Of a DNA stretch of 64,000 bases, positions 51,841 through 62,463 are shown in pieces. The stretch comes from Paenarthrobacter sp. A20 (lineage in GTDB: Bacteria; Actinomycetota; Actinomycetes; Actinomycetales; Micrococcaceae). Below the pieces are notes generated by a model. That model ran no database searches and was not told the DNA's origin. It worked only from the letters and a program-made list of their open reading frames with translations. Positions within the stretch are counted from its first letter, which is position 1, and every line of letters begins with the position of its first letter. The stretch spans positions 310,001 through 374,000 of the forward strand of contig NZ_JALJWH010000001.1 in NCBI RefSeq assembly GCF_024168825.1, written 5' to 3'. The translations under genes and the position numbers were made by a program.

Positions 51841-52215
51841 TTATAGCCTGCGACCCCGGAACACTATCGCGGAACCCACCCATCCAGCGAAACCGAGGCC
51901 AAGGCACCACGCTGCAGCGAGCCACCCGGAAGCTCCTGCATCCCCGCCCAGCAGGAAAGCCCGCAACGCCTCGGTGACCGGCGTGAATGGCTGGTGCTCA
52001 GCGAAGCCCCGCAACCAGGACGGCATGGTTTCCGGCCGCACGAAGGCGCTGCTGACGTAAGGAAGGAAAATCGTGATGCTGGTGAGGCCACTGGCAGCTT
52101 CCGGACTAAGGAGCAGCCCCGCCAAAGTGGACAACCAGGTGAAGGCAAGGATGAAGGCCACAAGCAGCCCCACAGCCGCGATGGTCCGCCGGGATTCCAG
52201 CGCCGGCCGCGGCTG
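51841..52215 (-). pseudogene. ABC-2 type permease, N-terminally truncated remnant
   Basis: About 125 residues match only the last third of an ABC-2 (DrrB-like) permease: ALESRRTIAAVGLLVAFILA, LLLSPEAASGLTSITIFLPY, SSAFVRPETMPSWLRGFAEH and QPFTPVTEALRAFLLGG, with the natural C-terminus intact. The N-terminal two-thirds and the partner ATPase are missing. The homologous part breaks off just at the stop of the ROK regulator, which suggests a deletion that brought the xyl locus next to it. A start codon further into the ROK gene can be found, but no homology supports it. Confidence 0.75.
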
Positions 52216-52228
52216 AGCGCTGACGGCA

Positions 52229-53434
52229 CTAGGCCAGTTTGCTCGCCAACAGAAACTCAAAAGGCGACTCAATGACGGAACGAATCACCTGGCCGGCAGC
52301 GCCGAGGAGCGTGCCCGAATGCTCGAGGCCGGACACTGTCAGGTTGCCCGGCTCCAACAACCCCGGCGCATAACGCTCCAGGCTTGCCAGCAACGCCGGC
52401 CTGAGCCACTCCGCCAGCAGGGCGAAATGCCCACCGAGGACCACTGCTTCAATATCCATCAACCGGGCAGAAGAGGCGAGCGCGACACCCAAGTACCGTC
52501 CGGCGTCGTGAACTGCCTTGGTAGCCCCCGGATCCTGCACGGCCAAGGCCGCAAGCAGTAGTTCCGTGCGCTCGCCCAGCGAACCTTCCGGGATTCCGGC
52601 CGCTTCGAAAATGGCTTCCTGGCCGGCAAAAGTCTCCAGGCACCCGGCCCCACCGCAGGAACAGGCCGGGCCCTCCGGGTGCACCACGATGTGGCCCAGT
52701 TCGCCAGCCGAGCCTCCTGGTCCGGTGTAAAGCTCGGAGCCGATGATGACTCCACCACCAACGCCCACTTCGCCCGAGACGTAGAGGAAGTCAGGCCTCC
52801 CGCCTCCGTACCAAAGTTCGCCCAAGGCTGCACTGTTGGCCTCGTTGGACAGCCGGACGCCGAGCGGAGCGCCTTCCAGCAGTGACCGTGGATGCAGTTG
52901 CACATTCTCCCAATGGAGGTTCGGGGCGGAGAGCACCAGATTGCGCTGCCCGTCCACCAGCCCCGGCACCGCCAGTCCGCCACCCATGATGGCGATTTTT
53001 TCGGCCGCCGCAGCGGCCTTCGCTTCGGCGGCCAAGCCTCCAAGGCGTTGCATGACCTTTTCGGGCGCCAATCCCCGGTTTCGAGACTCCACCGATGAAT
53101 GGAACCGAAGGTTGCCGCCAAGGTCCACCAGCCCTACGGCCAGGTAGTCGACATTGATCTCCATGCCAATGACGCCCCGGCGTGAGCTGAGTTCGAGCCC
53201 TTGGCCAGGCCGCCCCCGCTCCCCGTCGCGGTAAAGGCCCACTTCCGAAACCAGCCCCGACTCTACGAGGTCGGCCACCAGGCTGGACACTGCCGCCTTG
53301 GTCAGTCCCGTACCGGCGGCAAGCTGCGCGCGGCTGGGCTTGGCATCGCCGGTCCGGGCGATGGAGTCCAGGACCAGCGAAAGATTTCGACGGCGGACAT
53401 CGCCGACGCGGCCGGGCGCTGTTGACTCGTTCAC
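52229..53434 (-). CDS. xylR: ROK family transcriptional regulator, XylR-type
   Basis: The 401-residue regulator has an N-terminal winged HTH (NLSLVLDSIARTGDAKPSRA, GLTKAAVSSLVADLVESG), the ROK kinase-like core with GGGLAVPGLVDG, GVGGGVIIGSELYTGPGGSAGELGH (two pieces) and the Zn motif CSCGGAGCLE. GTG start. It is divergent from xylA-xylB, with an operator-like repeat over the xylA promoter. As in other Gram-positives it should repress xylAB until xylose binds. Confidence 0.9.
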   Translation of the reverse strand: MNESTAPGRVGDVRRRNLSLVLDSIARTGDAKPSRAQLAAGTGLTKAAVSSLVADLVESGLVSEVGLYRDGERGRPGQGLELSSRRGVIGMEINVDYLAVGLVDLGGNLRFHSSVESRNRGLAPEKVMQRLGGLAAEAKAAAAAEKIAIMGGGLAVPGLVDGQRNLVLSAPNLHWENVQLHPRSLLEGAPLGVRLSNEANSAALGELWYGGGRPDFLYVSGEVGVGGGVIIGSELYTGPGGSAGELGHIVVHPEGPACSCGGAGCLETFAGQEAIFEAAGIPEGSLGERTELLLAALAVQDPGATKAVHDAGRYLGVALASSARLMDIEAVVLGGHFALLAEWLRPALLASLERYAPGLLEPGNLTVSGLEHSGTLLGAAGQVIRSVIESPFEFLLASKLA

Positions 53435-53480
53435 TGGCGTGGGACTCCCTGCGGATTCGAAGAATTATTGCTGGCTTCCA

Positions 53481-53525
53481 TTGACCATGATCCATCATCC
53501 ACCATATAGTTCAGATTGAAAACTA
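53481..53525 (+). promoter_or_regulatory. xylA promoter with XylR operator
   Basis: A -35-like TTGACC (53481-53486) and a -10-like TATAGT (53505-53510) are 18 bp apart. The inverted repeat TAGTT-N9-AACTA (53507-53525) overlaps the -10 and start site, where a XylR dimer would block RNA polymerase. Confidence 0.65.
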
Positions 53526-53577
53526 ATTGGAGGGTTTTTCTTGGCCTTCCTCCCCCAGTGCTTTGCAAAGGAGCAAA

Positions 53578-54765
53578 ATGACCCCGCAGCCCACCCCGCA
53601 GGACCGCTTCACCTTTGGCCTTTGGACCGTCGGCTGGACCGGCGCCGACCCCTTCGGTGTTGCCACCCGCCCGGCCCTGGACCCGGTTGAGGCCGTGCAC
53701 AAGCTCAGCGAGCTCGGCGCCTATGGCATCACGTTCCACGACAATGACCTGATTCCTTTTGACGCCACCGCATCCGAGCGCGACCTCATCCTCAAGAACT
53801 TCAAGGCGGCTTTGGCTGAGACCGGCCTGAAGACCCCGATGGTCACCACCAACCTGTTCAGCCACCCGGTGTTCAAGGACGGCGGATTCACGTCAAACGA
53901 CCGCTCGATCCGTCGCTTCGCCCTGAGCAAGATCCTGCGCAACATCGACCTCGCAGCCGAACTTGGCGCAGAGACCTTCGTAATGTGGGGCGGCCGTGAA
54001 GGCAGCGAATACGACGGCTCCAAGGATTTGTCGGCCGCGCTGGACCGCATGAAGGAAGGCGTAGACACCGCAGCCGGTTACATCAAGGAAAAGGGCTACG
54101 ACCTCCGGATCGCCCTTGAACCCAAGCCGAACGAACCCCGCGGCGACATCTTCCTCCCCACCGTCGGCCACGGCCTGGCGTTCATCGCCCAGCTGGAACA
54201 CGGCGACATCGTGGGCCTCAACCCGGAGACCGGCCACGAGCAGATGGCCGGGCTGAACTTCACCCACGGCATCGCACAGGCGCTGTGGGCCGGCAAGCTC
54301 TTCCACATCGACCTCAACGGCCAGCGTGGAATCAAGTACGACCAAGACCTGGTCTTCGGCCACGGCGACCTCACCAGTGCCTTCTTCACGGTAGACCTGC
54401 TGGAGAACGGCTTCCCCAACGGTGGACCCAGGTACGACGGCCCGCGCCACTTCGACTACAAGCCGTCCCGCACCGATGGCTACGACGGCGTCTGGGAATC
54501 AGCCAAGTCCAACATGTCCATGTACCTGTTGCTGAAGGAACGCGCCCTCGCTTTCCGGGCGGATCCGGAAGTCCAGGAAGCCCTCGCCACGTCGGGTGTC
54601 TTCGAATTGGGCGAGTCCACCTTGAACGCCGGTGAGACCACTGCGGACCTGCTGGCTGACGCCAGCGCGTTCGAAACGTTCGACGCCGACAAGGCCGCCG
54701 AGCGTTCATTCGCCTTCGTCCGCCTCAACCAGCTGGCCATCGAGCACCTGCTCGGCTCCCGCTAG
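53578..54765 (+). CDS. xylA: xylose isomerase
   Basis: The 395-residue enzyme has the Actinobacteria-type length and sequence: [21 protein letters not shown] (two pieces), catalytic-His [13 protein letters not shown], the metal-site Glu in [14 protein letters not shown], and [19 protein letters not shown], then [19 protein letters not shown]. It converts D-xylose to D-xylulose (and D-glucose to D-fructose) with two divalent metals. ATG 53578 follows AAAGGAG. First gene of xylAB. Confidence 0.96.
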   Translation: MTPQPTPQDRFTFGLWTVGWTGADPFGVATRPALDPVEAVHKLSELGAYGITFHDNDLIPFDATASERDLILKNFKAALAETGLKTPMVTTNLFSHPVFKDGGFTSNDRSIRRFALSKILRNIDLAAELGAETFVMWGGREGSEYDGSKDLSAALDRMKEGVDTAAGYIKEKGYDLRIALEPKPNEPRGDIFLPTVGHGLAFIAQLEHGDIVGLNPETGHEQMAGLNFTHGIAQALWAGKLFHIDLNGQRGIKYDQDLVFGHGDLTSAFFTVDLLENGFPNGGPRYDGPRHFDYKPSRTDGYDGVWESAKSNMSMYLLLKERALAFRADPEVQEALATSGVFELGESTLNAGETTADLLADASAFETFDADKAAERSFAFVRLNQLAIEHLLGSR

Positions 54766-54792
54766 ATCACTCCCACCCACCACAGTCCCATC

Positions 54793-54828
54793 GCCGGGCT
54801 CTGCGAGGTTCGCCCTGCAGGGCCCGGC
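54793..54828 (+). other. hairpin in the xylA-xylB spacer
   Basis: A stem of about 12 bp (GCCGGGCTCTGC with GCAGGGCCCGGC, one G-U pair) lies 28 bp after xylA. It could be a processing or partial-termination structure that sets the xylA:xylB ratio. Confidence 0.6.
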
Positions 54829-54854
54829 CACGGTTCGCCAAAGGAACAAAACGC

Positions 54855-56285
54855 ATGCCTCTCGTAGCCGGGATCGACAGCTCCACCCAGTCGTGCAAAG
54901 TGGTTATCCGGGACTCAGTCACGGGCGCCTTGGTGCGTCAGGGCAGGGCACCCCATCCAGAAGGGACGGAAGTACACCCTGATCACTGGTGGACGGCCCT
55001 CCAGGAAGCGATCCAAAAGGCAGGCGGGCTGGACGACGTCGACGCCGTTTCCATTGGTGGCCAACAGCACGGCATGGTGTGCCTGGACGAGTCCGGGAAT
55101 GTTGTACGCCCAGCCCTGCTCTGGAACGACACCCGCTCCGCGCCGAACGCCGAGGAATTGATTCTTGAAGCCGGTGACGGCGATGCCCTGGCCGGAGCCG
55201 CGTACTGGGCAACCAGCACCGGCACCGTACCGGTGGCATCGTTGACTGCCACAAAACTCCACTGGCTGGCCCGGAACGAACCGGAGAATGCTCGACTCAC
55301 TGCCGCGGTTTGCCTGCCCCACGACTGGCTTTCCTGGCGGCTTGCCGGTCATGGGCCCGGAAGCGGGCCGGCATCGTTGGAGCTCCTCCGCACCGACAGG
55401 TCGGACGCATCAGGGACGGGCTACTTCTCGGCGAGCAGTGGCAACTACTTGCCGGAGGTGCTCGAAAGCACCCTCGGGCATATTCCGGTCCTGCCTGTCG
55501 TCGTGGGACCTTTGGAAGCTGCCGGCAAGACGCCCGGCGGCGCCTTCATCGGCCCCGGTGCCGGCGACAACGCCGCAGCAGGCCTGGGCGTCAGCGCCGC
55601 CGTCGGGGATGTTGTCATTTCCATCGGAACGTCCGGGACCGTGTTTGCGGTGTCGGACGTGCCGGCACGGGATGCCAGTGGTCTGGTAGCCGGCTTCGCA
55701 GATGCCACCGGCAACTTCCTTCCCCTTGCCTGCACGCTCAACGCGACACGGATCTTCGATGCCACGGCCGCGTTGCTGGGAGTGGATTTGGGGGAAATGG
55801 GTGCCCTGGCGTTATCCGCTCCCGAGGGGGCGGAGGGGCTGACCCTGGTCCCGTATTTCGACGGCGAACGGACACCCAACCTCCCTGATGCCACTGGATC
55901 GCTCCACGGCATCACGGTCTCCAACTACACGCCGGCCAACCTGGCGCGGGCCGCGGTGGAGGGCGTGCTGTGTTCGCTCGCGGACGGTCTCTCCGCGCTG
56001 CAAGCCCAAGGCGTGGCTGCCCGGCGCATCATCTTGGTGGGCGGGGGCGCACAATCGGAGGCCGTCCAGCAGGTTGCTGCTTCGGTCTTTGGACTACCGG
56101 TATTCGTACCCCACCCCGGGGAATATGTTGCTGACGGCGCTGCACGACAGGCTGCCGGCGTGCTGACTGGGCAACTGCCTGAGTGGTCATTGGAAGGCGT
56201 GGATGTGACGCCCGGGGACGTCGCCGGGCCCGCGCCGTTCCTGACGAGATACCGTCAGTACGCCGCCAAGGTGGCTATGGGCTGA
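54855..56285 (+). CDS. xylB: xylulokinase
   Basis: The 476-residue FGGY kinase has the N-terminal phosphate motif [12 protein letters not shown], the DHWW and GGQQHGMV substrate region, [10 protein letters not shown], and the C-terminal ATP-binding [11 protein letters not shown] and [16 protein letters not shown]. It phosphorylates D-xylulose to feed the pentose phosphate pathway. Transcribed with xylA. Confidence 0.95.
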   Translation: MPLVAGIDSSTQSCKVVIRDSVTGALVRQGRAPHPEGTEVHPDHWWTALQEAIQKAGGLDDVDAVSIGGQQHGMVCLDESGNVVRPALLWNDTRSAPNAEELILEAGDGDALAGAAYWATSTGTVPVASLTATKLHWLARNEPENARLTAAVCLPHDWLSWRLAGHGPGSGPASLELLRTDRSDASGTGYFSASSGNYLPEVLESTLGHIPVLPVVVGPLEAAGKTPGGAFIGPGAGDNAAAGLGVSAAVGDVVISIGTSGTVFAVSDVPARDASGLVAGFADATGNFLPLACTLNATRIFDATAALLGVDLGEMGALALSAPEGAEGLTLVPYFDGERTPNLPDATGSLHGITVSNYTPANLARAAVEGVLCSLADGLSALQAQGVAARRIILVGGGAQSEAVQQVAASVFGLPVFVPHPGEYVADGAARQAAGVLTGQLPEWSLEGVDVTPGDVAGPAPFLTRYRQYAAKVAMG

Positions 56286-56315
56286 TCATGGCCGCGGGTG
56301 CTCTATCGTGACAGG

Positions 56316-57338
56316 GTGAGCTCTGATCAATCTGCACCAGCCCGTCCTCCTGTCATGGAGGACGTCGCCCGCGTGGCGGGGGTCTCCCACCAGACTGTTT
56401 CCCGGGTCCTGAACAACCACCCCAACGTGAGTTCCAAAACCCGCGAGCGTGTGGAACAAGCCATCACCGAGCTGGGTTATCGGCGAAACACCGCTGCACG
56501 CAGCCTGGTGACCCGACGCTCCCAAACCATCGGAGTGCTCGGCAGCGAAATGGCGCAGTACGGGCCGTCCCACACGCTTCTGGGCGTCCAGCAGGCGGCA
56601 CGGGATGCGGGCTATTTCGTCAGCGTGGCAGGCCTGCGGGAAGTTACCCCGGAGACCATCAAGGACGCTATCGCGCACTTCATGGATCAGGGGGTGGACG
56701 GCATTGTCGTCACGGTTCCCCACCCTGGGACATTTGATGTCCTCAAAGACATCACCGCCCAAGTGCCATTGGTTGCTGTCGGGTCCATTGGCGATGAGCA
56801 CCTCACAGGTGCCACCGTGGACCAGAAGCAGGGAGCCAAGCTCGCCGTCGAACACCTCTTGAGTCTCGGCCACCAGCGGATCGGCCACCTGTCCGGGCCG
56901 GCCGATTGGATTGATGCCGCTGCCCGCATTGATGGCTGGCAGGAGGCATTGGCCGAGGCCGGACTTGAACCGGGGACCTTGATCGAGGGCGATTGGAGTG
57001 CCGAATGCGGCTACCGCGAAGGCCTTAAAATCGCAGCGGACCGTTCCATGACGGCCCTGTTCGTAGCCAATGACCAGATGGCCCTTGGCGTCCTGCGCGC
57101 GTTCAACGAGACAGGCGTGCAGGTGCCGGCAGACGTCAGCGTTGTGGGCTTTGATGACCAGCCGGAGTCGGCCTACTTCATTCCTCCGCTGACTACGGTG
57201 GCGCAAGACTTTGAAGAGCTCGGCCAGCGCTGTATCGGTTTGCTCCTGGATCGCTTGGAGAGCGGCAGCACCGTCTCAGCTGCCACGGTCATGCCGGACC
57301 TTGTCATCCGCTCCACCACGGCGCCCCTCGCCGACTAA
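56316..57338 (+). CDS. LacI family transcriptional regulator (likely of the ara operon)
   Basis: The protein of about 340 residues has the HTH MEDVARVAGVSHQTVSRVLN, hinge and PBP1-like core (DGIVVTVPHPGTFDVLK, ALFVANDQMALGVLR, VSVVGFDDQPESAYF). GTG at 56316 is chosen; GTG at 56298 would add six residues, and neither has a clear ribosome-binding site. The stop codon lies inside a REP-like palindrome. A LacI-type operator sits in the araB promoter 120 bp downstream, so arabinose-responsive control of araBDA is likely. Confidence 0.88.
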   Translation: MSSDQSAPARPPVMEDVARVAGVSHQTVSRVLNNHPNVSSKTRERVEQAITELGYRRNTAARSLVTRRSQTIGVLGSEMAQYGPSHTLLGVQQAARDAGYFVSVAGLREVTPETIKDAIAHFMDQGVDGIVVTVPHPGTFDVLKDITAQVPLVAVGSIGDEHLTGATVDQKQGAKLAVEHLLSLGHQRIGHLSGPADWIDAAARIDGWQEALAEAGLEPGTLIEGDWSAECGYREGLKIAADRSMTALFVANDQMALGVLRAFNETGVQVPADVSVVGFDDQPESAYFIPPLTTVAQDFEELGQRCIGLLLDRLESGSTVSAATVMPDLVIRSTTAPLAD

Positions 57339-57396
57339 GTAGCAGCAGATGCCGTTTTGAGTGCTCAGAACGGCAGCTATTGCGACCTACTTGGGA
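57335..57396. repeat. REP-like palindromic element (copy 1)
   Basis: The segment starts CTAAGTAGCAGCAGATGCCG and ends CGACCTACTTGGGAG. The arms AAGTAGCAGC...TGCCGTTTTGAG and CAGAACGGCA...CCTACTT pair imperfectly around TGCT. It shares the CTAAGTA-CAGCA-ATG pattern with copy 2 at 62464. It overlaps the stop codon of the LacI gene. Confidence 0.7.
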
Positions 57397-57446
57397 GCGT
57401 TCGGGGCCCGCTTCCTTCGTAAGTGCCCATTCCACGCGAACAGCTC

Positions 57447-57475
57447 TTGACATCAAAGTTGTGAGCGCTAACAAT
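57447..57475 (+). promoter_or_regulatory. araB promoter with LacI-type operator
   Basis: A consensus -35 TTGACA (57447-57452) is followed 17 bp on by a weak -10 (AACAAT, 57470-57475). The operator TTGTGAGCGCTAACAA (57459-57474) is near-palindromic with central GC and covers the -10. It lies 73 bp before araB. Confidence 0.75.
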
Positions 57476-57547
57476 TACAGCAGACCTTCTTTACTTTTCC
57501 ACCCCGACCCCCGGCAATGAGGCCCTGGCCAGCCGGATGGAGACCCC

Positions 57548-59269
57548 ATGAATACCTCTGAAAACCTCCCGCTCGATGAGCAGTTCGTCATCGGCGTGGA
57601 CTATGGCACTTTGTCCGGGCGCGCCGTCGTCGTGCGTGTTTCGGACGGTGCCGAAATCGGCAGCGGGGTGTTCGATTATCCCCACGCAGTCGTGACGGAA
57701 AAGCTCCCCGGCACCGGCCAACGCCTGCCGGCCGACTGGGCGCTTCAGGTCCCCAACGACTACCGCGATGTCCTGCGCAATGCTGTACCGGCCGCCGTCG
57801 CCGACGCCGGCATCGACCCGGAGAACGTGGTGGGCATCGCCACCGACTTCACGGCCTGCACCATGGTTCCGACGACGGCAGACGGCACGCCGCTGAACGA
57901 ACTGGATCGGTTCGCGGACCGGCCGCACGCCTTCGTGAAACTCTGGCGACACCACGCGGCCCAGCCCCAGGCTGACCGCATCAACCAACTCGCCGAGCAA
58001 CGCGGCGAGTCCTGGCTTCCCCGCTACGGCGGCCTGATTTCCTCGGAATGGGAATTCGCCAAGGGGCTGCAGCTCCTGGAGGAGGACCCTGAGGTCTACG
58101 GCGCCATGGACCACTGGGTCGAGGCAGCCGACTGGATCGTCTGGCAGCTCTGCGGAAACTACATCCGCAATGCGTGCACCGCCGGCTACAAAGGCATCTA
58201 CCAGGACGGAAAGTACCCGTCCGAGGACTTCCTGGCAGCACTGAACTCCGGGTTCAAGGGCTTCGTGTCAGAGAAGCTGGACCATACCATCGGGCGATTG
58301 GGCGACGCCGCGGGCTACCTCACTGAAGAAGCTGCCTCCTGGACGGGACTCCCAGCTGGGATCGCCGTGGCAGTGGGCAATGTGGACGCCCACGTTACCG
58401 CTCCGGCGGCCAACGCCGTCGAACCCGGCCAACTGGTCGCGATCATGGGTACGTCCACCTGCCATGTCATGAACGGCGACGTCCTCCGCGAAGTGCCCGG
58501 CATGTGCGGCGTTGTCGACGGCGGCATCGTGGACGGCCTTTGGGGTTATGAGGCCGGACAGTCCGGGGTGGGCGATATCTTCGGTTGGTTCACCAAGAAC
58601 GGCGTTCCGCCGGAGTACCACCAAGCCGCCAAGGACCAAGGCCTGGGCATCCACGAGTACCTCACCGAGCTCGCCGGGAAGCAAACCATTGGTGAGCACG
58701 GCCTTATCGCGCTGGACTGGCACTCCGGCAACCGCTCAGTGCTGGTGGACCACGAACTTTCCGGAGTGGTGGTGGGCCAGACCTTGGCCACCAAGCCCGA
58801 GGACACGTACCGGGCGTTGCTGGAAGCGACGGCGTTCGGCACGCGCACCATCGTGGACGCCTTCCGCGATTCCGGAGTCCCGGTCAAGGAATTCATCGTG
58901 GCCGGAGGATTGCTGAAGAACAAGTTCCTCATGCAGGTCTATGCCGACATCACGGGCCTGCAGCTCTCCACGATCGGATCCGAACAAGGTCCGGCGCTTG
59001 GCTCGGCGATCCACGCAGCAGTCGCAGCCGGGAAGTACAAAGACATCCGGGAAGCCGCCGCGTCCATGGCAGCCGCTCCCGGCGCGGTCTACACGCCAAT
59101 CCCGGAAAACGTCGCCGCCTACGAGGTCCTCTTCCAGGAATACCGCACCTTGCACGACTACTTCGGCCGCGGCACGAACAACCTCATGCACCGCCTCAAG
59201 GCGATCCAACGTGCAGCTATCCAGGGATCGGCGAAGCAGGCCACCATCCTCGAAGGAGCCTCCGCATGA
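57548..59269 (+). CDS. araB: L-ribulokinase
   Basis: The 573-residue FGGY kinase has the AraB N-terminus FVIGVDYGTLSGRAVVV, DYPHAV, VVGIATDFTACTM and a C-terminal FIVAGGLLKNKFLMQVYADI. It phosphorylates L-ribulose (other pentuloses less well). ATG at 57548; the stop overlaps araD by 4 bp. First gene of araB-araD-araA-epimerase. Confidence 0.95.
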   Translation: MNTSENLPLDEQFVIGVDYGTLSGRAVVVRVSDGAEIGSGVFDYPHAVVTEKLPGTGQRLPADWALQVPNDYRDVLRNAVPAAVADAGIDPENVVGIATDFTACTMVPTTADGTPLNELDRFADRPHAFVKLWRHHAAQPQADRINQLAEQRGESWLPRYGGLISSEWEFAKGLQLLEEDPEVYGAMDHWVEAADWIVWQLCGNYIRNACTAGYKGIYQDGKYPSEDFLAALNSGFKGFVSEKLDHTIGRLGDAAGYLTEEAASWTGLPAGIAVAVGNVDAHVTAPAANAVEPGQLVAIMGTSTCHVMNGDVLREVPGMCGVVDGGIVDGLWGYEAGQSGVGDIFGWFTKNGVPPEYHQAAKDQGLGIHEYLTELAGKQTIGEHGLIALDWHSGNRSVLVDHELSGVVVGQTLATKPEDTYRALLEATAFGTRTIVDAFRDSGVPVKEFIVAGGLLKNKFLMQVYADITGLQLSTIGSEQGPALGSAIHAAVAAGKYKDIREAAASMAAAPGAVYTPIPENVAAYEVLFQEYRTLHDYFGRGTNNLMHRLKAIQRAAIQGSAKQATILEGASA

Positions 59270-59973
59270 GCACCCTCCTGGAATCCATCGCGAGGGTCCG
59301 CACGGAAGTCTGCGAACTGCACGCCGAACTGACCCGCTACGAACTGGTGGTCTGGACGGCGGGCAACGTCTCGGGCCGCATCCCCGGGCACGATCTCATG
59401 GTCATCAAGCCATCGGGCGTCTCGTATGACGACCTGACCCCGGACCTCATGGTGGTCACGGACCTTTACGGCACACCCGTCAGGGGCACCAACACCGGCA
59501 GCGCAGGCACCGTGGACTGGGGCAACCCGGACCTCTCACCATCCTCGGACACCGCCGCGCACGCCTACGTCTACCGGCACATGCCCGAGGTGGGCGGCGT
59601 AGTCCACACGCACTCCACCTACGCCACTGCCTGGGCTGCCCGCGGCGAAGAGATCCCTTGTGTCCTGACCATGATGGGTGACGAGTTCGGCGGATCCATC
59701 CCTGTTGGGCCGTTCGCGCTGATTGGGGACGACTCGATCGGCCAGGGAATTGTGGAGACGCTGAAGAACTCCAATTCCCCCGCCGTCCTCATGCAGAACC
59801 ACGGCCCGTTCACCATCGGCAAGTCCCCCCGCGAAGCCGTCAAAGCAGCCGTGATGTGCGAGGAAGTGGCCAGGACGGTCCACATCTCGCGCCAACTTGG
59901 CAATCCGCTGCCCATTGATCAAGCCAAGATCGAGTCGCTCTACGACCGATATCAAAACGTCTACGGCCGCTGA
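59266..59973 (+). CDS. araD: L-ribulose-5-phosphate 4-epimerase
   Basis: The 235-residue class II aldolase-fold protein has [32 protein letters not shown], the Zn ligands in [11 protein letters not shown] and [10 protein letters not shown]. It converts L-ribulose 5-phosphate to D-xylulose 5-phosphate. AAGGAG lies in the end of araB. Confidence 0.95.
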   Translation: MSTLLESIARVRTEVCELHAELTRYELVVWTAGNVSGRIPGHDLMVIKPSGVSYDDLTPDLMVVTDLYGTPVRGTNTGSAGTVDWGNPDLSPSSDTAAHAYVYRHMPEVGGVVHTHSTYATAWAARGEEIPCVLTMMGDEFGGSIPVGPFALIGDDSIGQGIVETLKNSNSPAVLMQNHGPFTIGKSPREAVKAAVMCEEVARTVHISRQLGNPLPIDQAKIESLYDRYQNVYGR

Positions 59974-60026
59974 CGCGGACCGCCTCAACCCGCCAGCGTC
60001 CCAACCCCGGATCACACCCAGGAGCC

Positions 60027-61568
60027 ATGAAAATGCCCAGCGCCACCAACACATCCGCCAGCAGCACATCCCTTGATCAGTACGAGGTCTGGTTCCTCAC
60101 CGGCAGCCAGCACCTCTACGGCGAGGATGTCCTCAAGCAGGTCGCAGCGCAGTCGCAGGAGATTGCCAATGCCCTGAACGCCAACAGCGACGTCCCCGTC
60201 AAGCTCGTCTGGAAGCCGGTCCTCACCGATTCCGACGCCATCCGCCGCACCGCACTGGAGGCCAACTCGGATGACTCCGTGATCGGCGTGACCGCCTGGA
60301 TGCACACGTTCAGCCCTGCCAAGATGTGGATCCAGGGCCTCGACGCGCTCCGCAAGCCGTTGCTGCACCTGCACACGCAGGCCAACCGGGACCTGCCTTG
60401 GGCTGACATCGACTTCGACTTCATGAACCTGAACCAGGCAGCCCACGGCGACCGCGAATTCGGGTACATCCAGTCGCGCCTCGGCGTGCCGCGGAAGACC
60501 GTCGTCGGGCATGTCAGCAATCCTGAGGTCGCCCGCCAGGTGGGCGCCTGGCAGCGCGCATCGGCCGGTTGGGCCGCCGTCCGCACGCTGAAGCTGACCC
60601 GTTTCGGCGACAACATGCGCAACGTCGCCGTCACGGAAGGCGACAAGACCGAAGCCGAGCTGCGCTTCGGCGTCTCAGTAAATACCTGGTCCGTCAACGA
60701 ACTCGCCGCCGCCGTCCACGCGGCCAGCGAGTCCGACGTCGACGCCTTGGTTGCCGAGTACGAGCGCCTTTACGAGGTGGCCGAGGAGCTAAGAGCAGCC
60801 GGCGCCCGCCACGAATCACTGCGCTACAGCGCCAAGATCGAGCTGGGCCTCCGCAGCTTCCTGGAAGCCAACGGTTCTGCAGCGTTCACCACTTCCTTCG
60901 AGGACTTGGGCGAGCTGCGCCAGCTCCCCGGCATGGCCGTCCAGCGCCTGATGGCCGACGGTTACGGCTTCGGCGCCGAGGGTGACTGGAAGACTGCCAT
61001 CCTGGTGCGCGCAGCCAAGGTCATGGGCGGAGACCTTCCTGGCGGCGCGTCGCTCATGGAGGACTACACCTATCACCTGGAGCCGGGCTCGGAGAAGATC
61101 CTGGGTGCGCACATGCTGGAGGTCTGCCCATCGCTGACCGCCAAGAAGCCGCGCGTTGAGATCCACCCGTTGGGCATCGGCGGAAAGGAAGACCCCGTCC
61201 GCATGGTGTTCGACACCGACGCCGGCCCTGGCATCGTCGTCGCTCTGTCCGATATGCGCGATCGGTTCCGCCTGGTCGCCAACGTGGTGGACGTCGTCGA
61301 CCTCGACCAGCCGCTCCCCAATCTGCCGGTTGCCCGCGCGCTCTGGGAGCCAAAGCCCAACTTCGCTACCTCGGCCGCCGCGTGGCTCACTGCCGGCGCC
61401 GCACACCACACGGTATTGTCCACGCAGGTGGGCCTGGACGTGTTCGAGGACTTCGCCGAAATCGCCAAGACCGAACTCCTCACCATCGACGAAGGCACCA
61501 CCATCAAACAGTTCAAGAAGGAACTCAACTGGAACGCCGCCTACTACAAGCTGGCCGGCGGCCTGTGA
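60027..61568 (+). CDS. araA: L-arabinose isomerase
   Basis: The 513-residue enzyme has the AraA start [60 protein letters not shown] and GEGDWKTA-type [17 protein letters not shown], with metal-site Glu and His residues. It converts L-arabinose to L-ribulose. AGGAG precedes ATG 60027. The araB-D-A order differs from E. coli araBAD. Confidence 0.96.
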   Translation: MKMPSATNTSASSTSLDQYEVWFLTGSQHLYGEDVLKQVAAQSQEIANALNANSDVPVKLVWKPVLTDSDAIRRTALEANSDDSVIGVTAWMHTFSPAKMWIQGLDALRKPLLHLHTQANRDLPWADIDFDFMNLNQAAHGDREFGYIQSRLGVPRKTVVGHVSNPEVARQVGAWQRASAGWAAVRTLKLTRFGDNMRNVAVTEGDKTEAELRFGVSVNTWSVNELAAAVHAASESDVDALVAEYERLYEVAEELRAAGARHESLRYSAKIELGLRSFLEANGSAAFTTSFEDLGELRQLPGMAVQRLMADGYGFGAEGDWKTAILVRAAKVMGGDLPGGASLMEDYTYHLEPGSEKILGAHMLEVCPSLTAKKPRVEIHPLGIGGKEDPVRMVFDTDAGPGIVVALSDMRDRFRLVANVVDVVDLDQPLPNLPVARALWEPKPNFATSAAAWLTAGAAHHTVLSTQVGLDVFEDFAEIAKTELLTIDEGTTIKQFKKELNWNAAYYKLAGGL

Positions 61569-62461
61569 GCACTGAATACACGCTGAGCGCGGGCGGTTAC
61601 ACGGCCGTTGTCACCGCCCAGGCCGCCGCCTTGCGCGTACTGCAGTTCGACGACCGGGACCTTGTTGTCCCCTTCGCTGCCGGCGGTCCGATCCCGGATT
61701 ACCGTGGCATCATCGCCGCTCCGTGGCCGAACAGGATCGCCGACGGCGGGTACACCTTCGACGGCGCTGCGTACCACTTGCCGATCAACGAACCTGAGCG
61801 GGCCACTGCGTTGCATGGGCTCACCTTCCCGCTCGACTGGACCCTGAAGGAGTCCGACGCCGGTTCGCTCACCTTGACGTGCACCGTGGGCCCGACGCCG
61901 GGCTACCCCTTCGTCCTGGAACTTGAGGCGCGGTACACGCTGGACGACACAGGACTGCACACCTCCGTCACGGCCCGGAACGCTGCCGACGTCGCCGCCC
62001 CCTATGGCGTGTGCCCCCACCCCTACCTGGTCGCAGGGCCCTCACCGCTGGACGAGTGGGTCCTCGAGTTTTCCGCGGAGTCGTTCCTTGAAGTCACGCC
62101 CGACAGGTTGCTGCCCGTCGGCACCGTGCCAGTGGAAGGTCACGCTTTCGACTTCCGCCCAGCGCGGGCCATTGGCAGCACCGAAATCGACCACGCCTTC
62201 ACGGACATAGCGTTCGACGGCGGGCTGGCGCGGCTTTCCGTGCGGGACCCGGCGGGCACCGGCGTCGGGATGTCATGGGACGAAAGCTGCCCGTGGCTTC
62301 AGATCCATACGGCAGACAAACCGGCACCGGTTCCGGGACGGCTTGGCTTGGCCGTGGAACCCATGACCTGCCCGCCGGATGCGTTCAACAGCGGGACGGA
62401 CCTGATCCGGTTGGAGCCCGGCGACCAACACACGGCGTCGTGGAGCATCTACGCCCTGTAG
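61565..62461 (+). CDS. aldose 1-epimerase family protein
   Basis: The 298-residue protein starts at GTG in a 4-bp overlap with the araA stop (GTGA). It has the mutarotase pattern: [21 protein letters not shown] (two pieces), [20 protein letters not shown] and [14 protein letters not shown]. It interconverts sugar anomers and, given the operon, would act on L-arabinose. A longer in-frame start inside araA is not real. A large palindrome follows the stop. Confidence 0.88.
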   Translation: MSTEYTLSAGGYTAVVTAQAAALRVLQFDDRDLVVPFAAGGPIPDYRGIIAAPWPNRIADGGYTFDGAAYHLPINEPERATALHGLTFPLDWTLKESDAGSLTLTCTVGPTPGYPFVLELEARYTLDDTGLHTSVTARNAADVAAPYGVCPHPYLVAGPSPLDEWVLEFSAESFLEVTPDRLLPVGTVPVEGHAFDFRPARAIGSTEIDHAFTDIAFDGGLARLSVRDPAGTGVGMSWDESCPWLQIHTADKPAPVPGRLGLAVEPMTCPPDAFNSGTDLIRLEPGDQHTASWSIYAL

Positions 62462-62463
62462 CT

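Noticed and set aside
61382..61564. 61-residue N-terminal extension of the aldose 1-epimerase
   Set aside because: It is an alternative frame of araA; the GTG in the araA stop overlap is the natural start.
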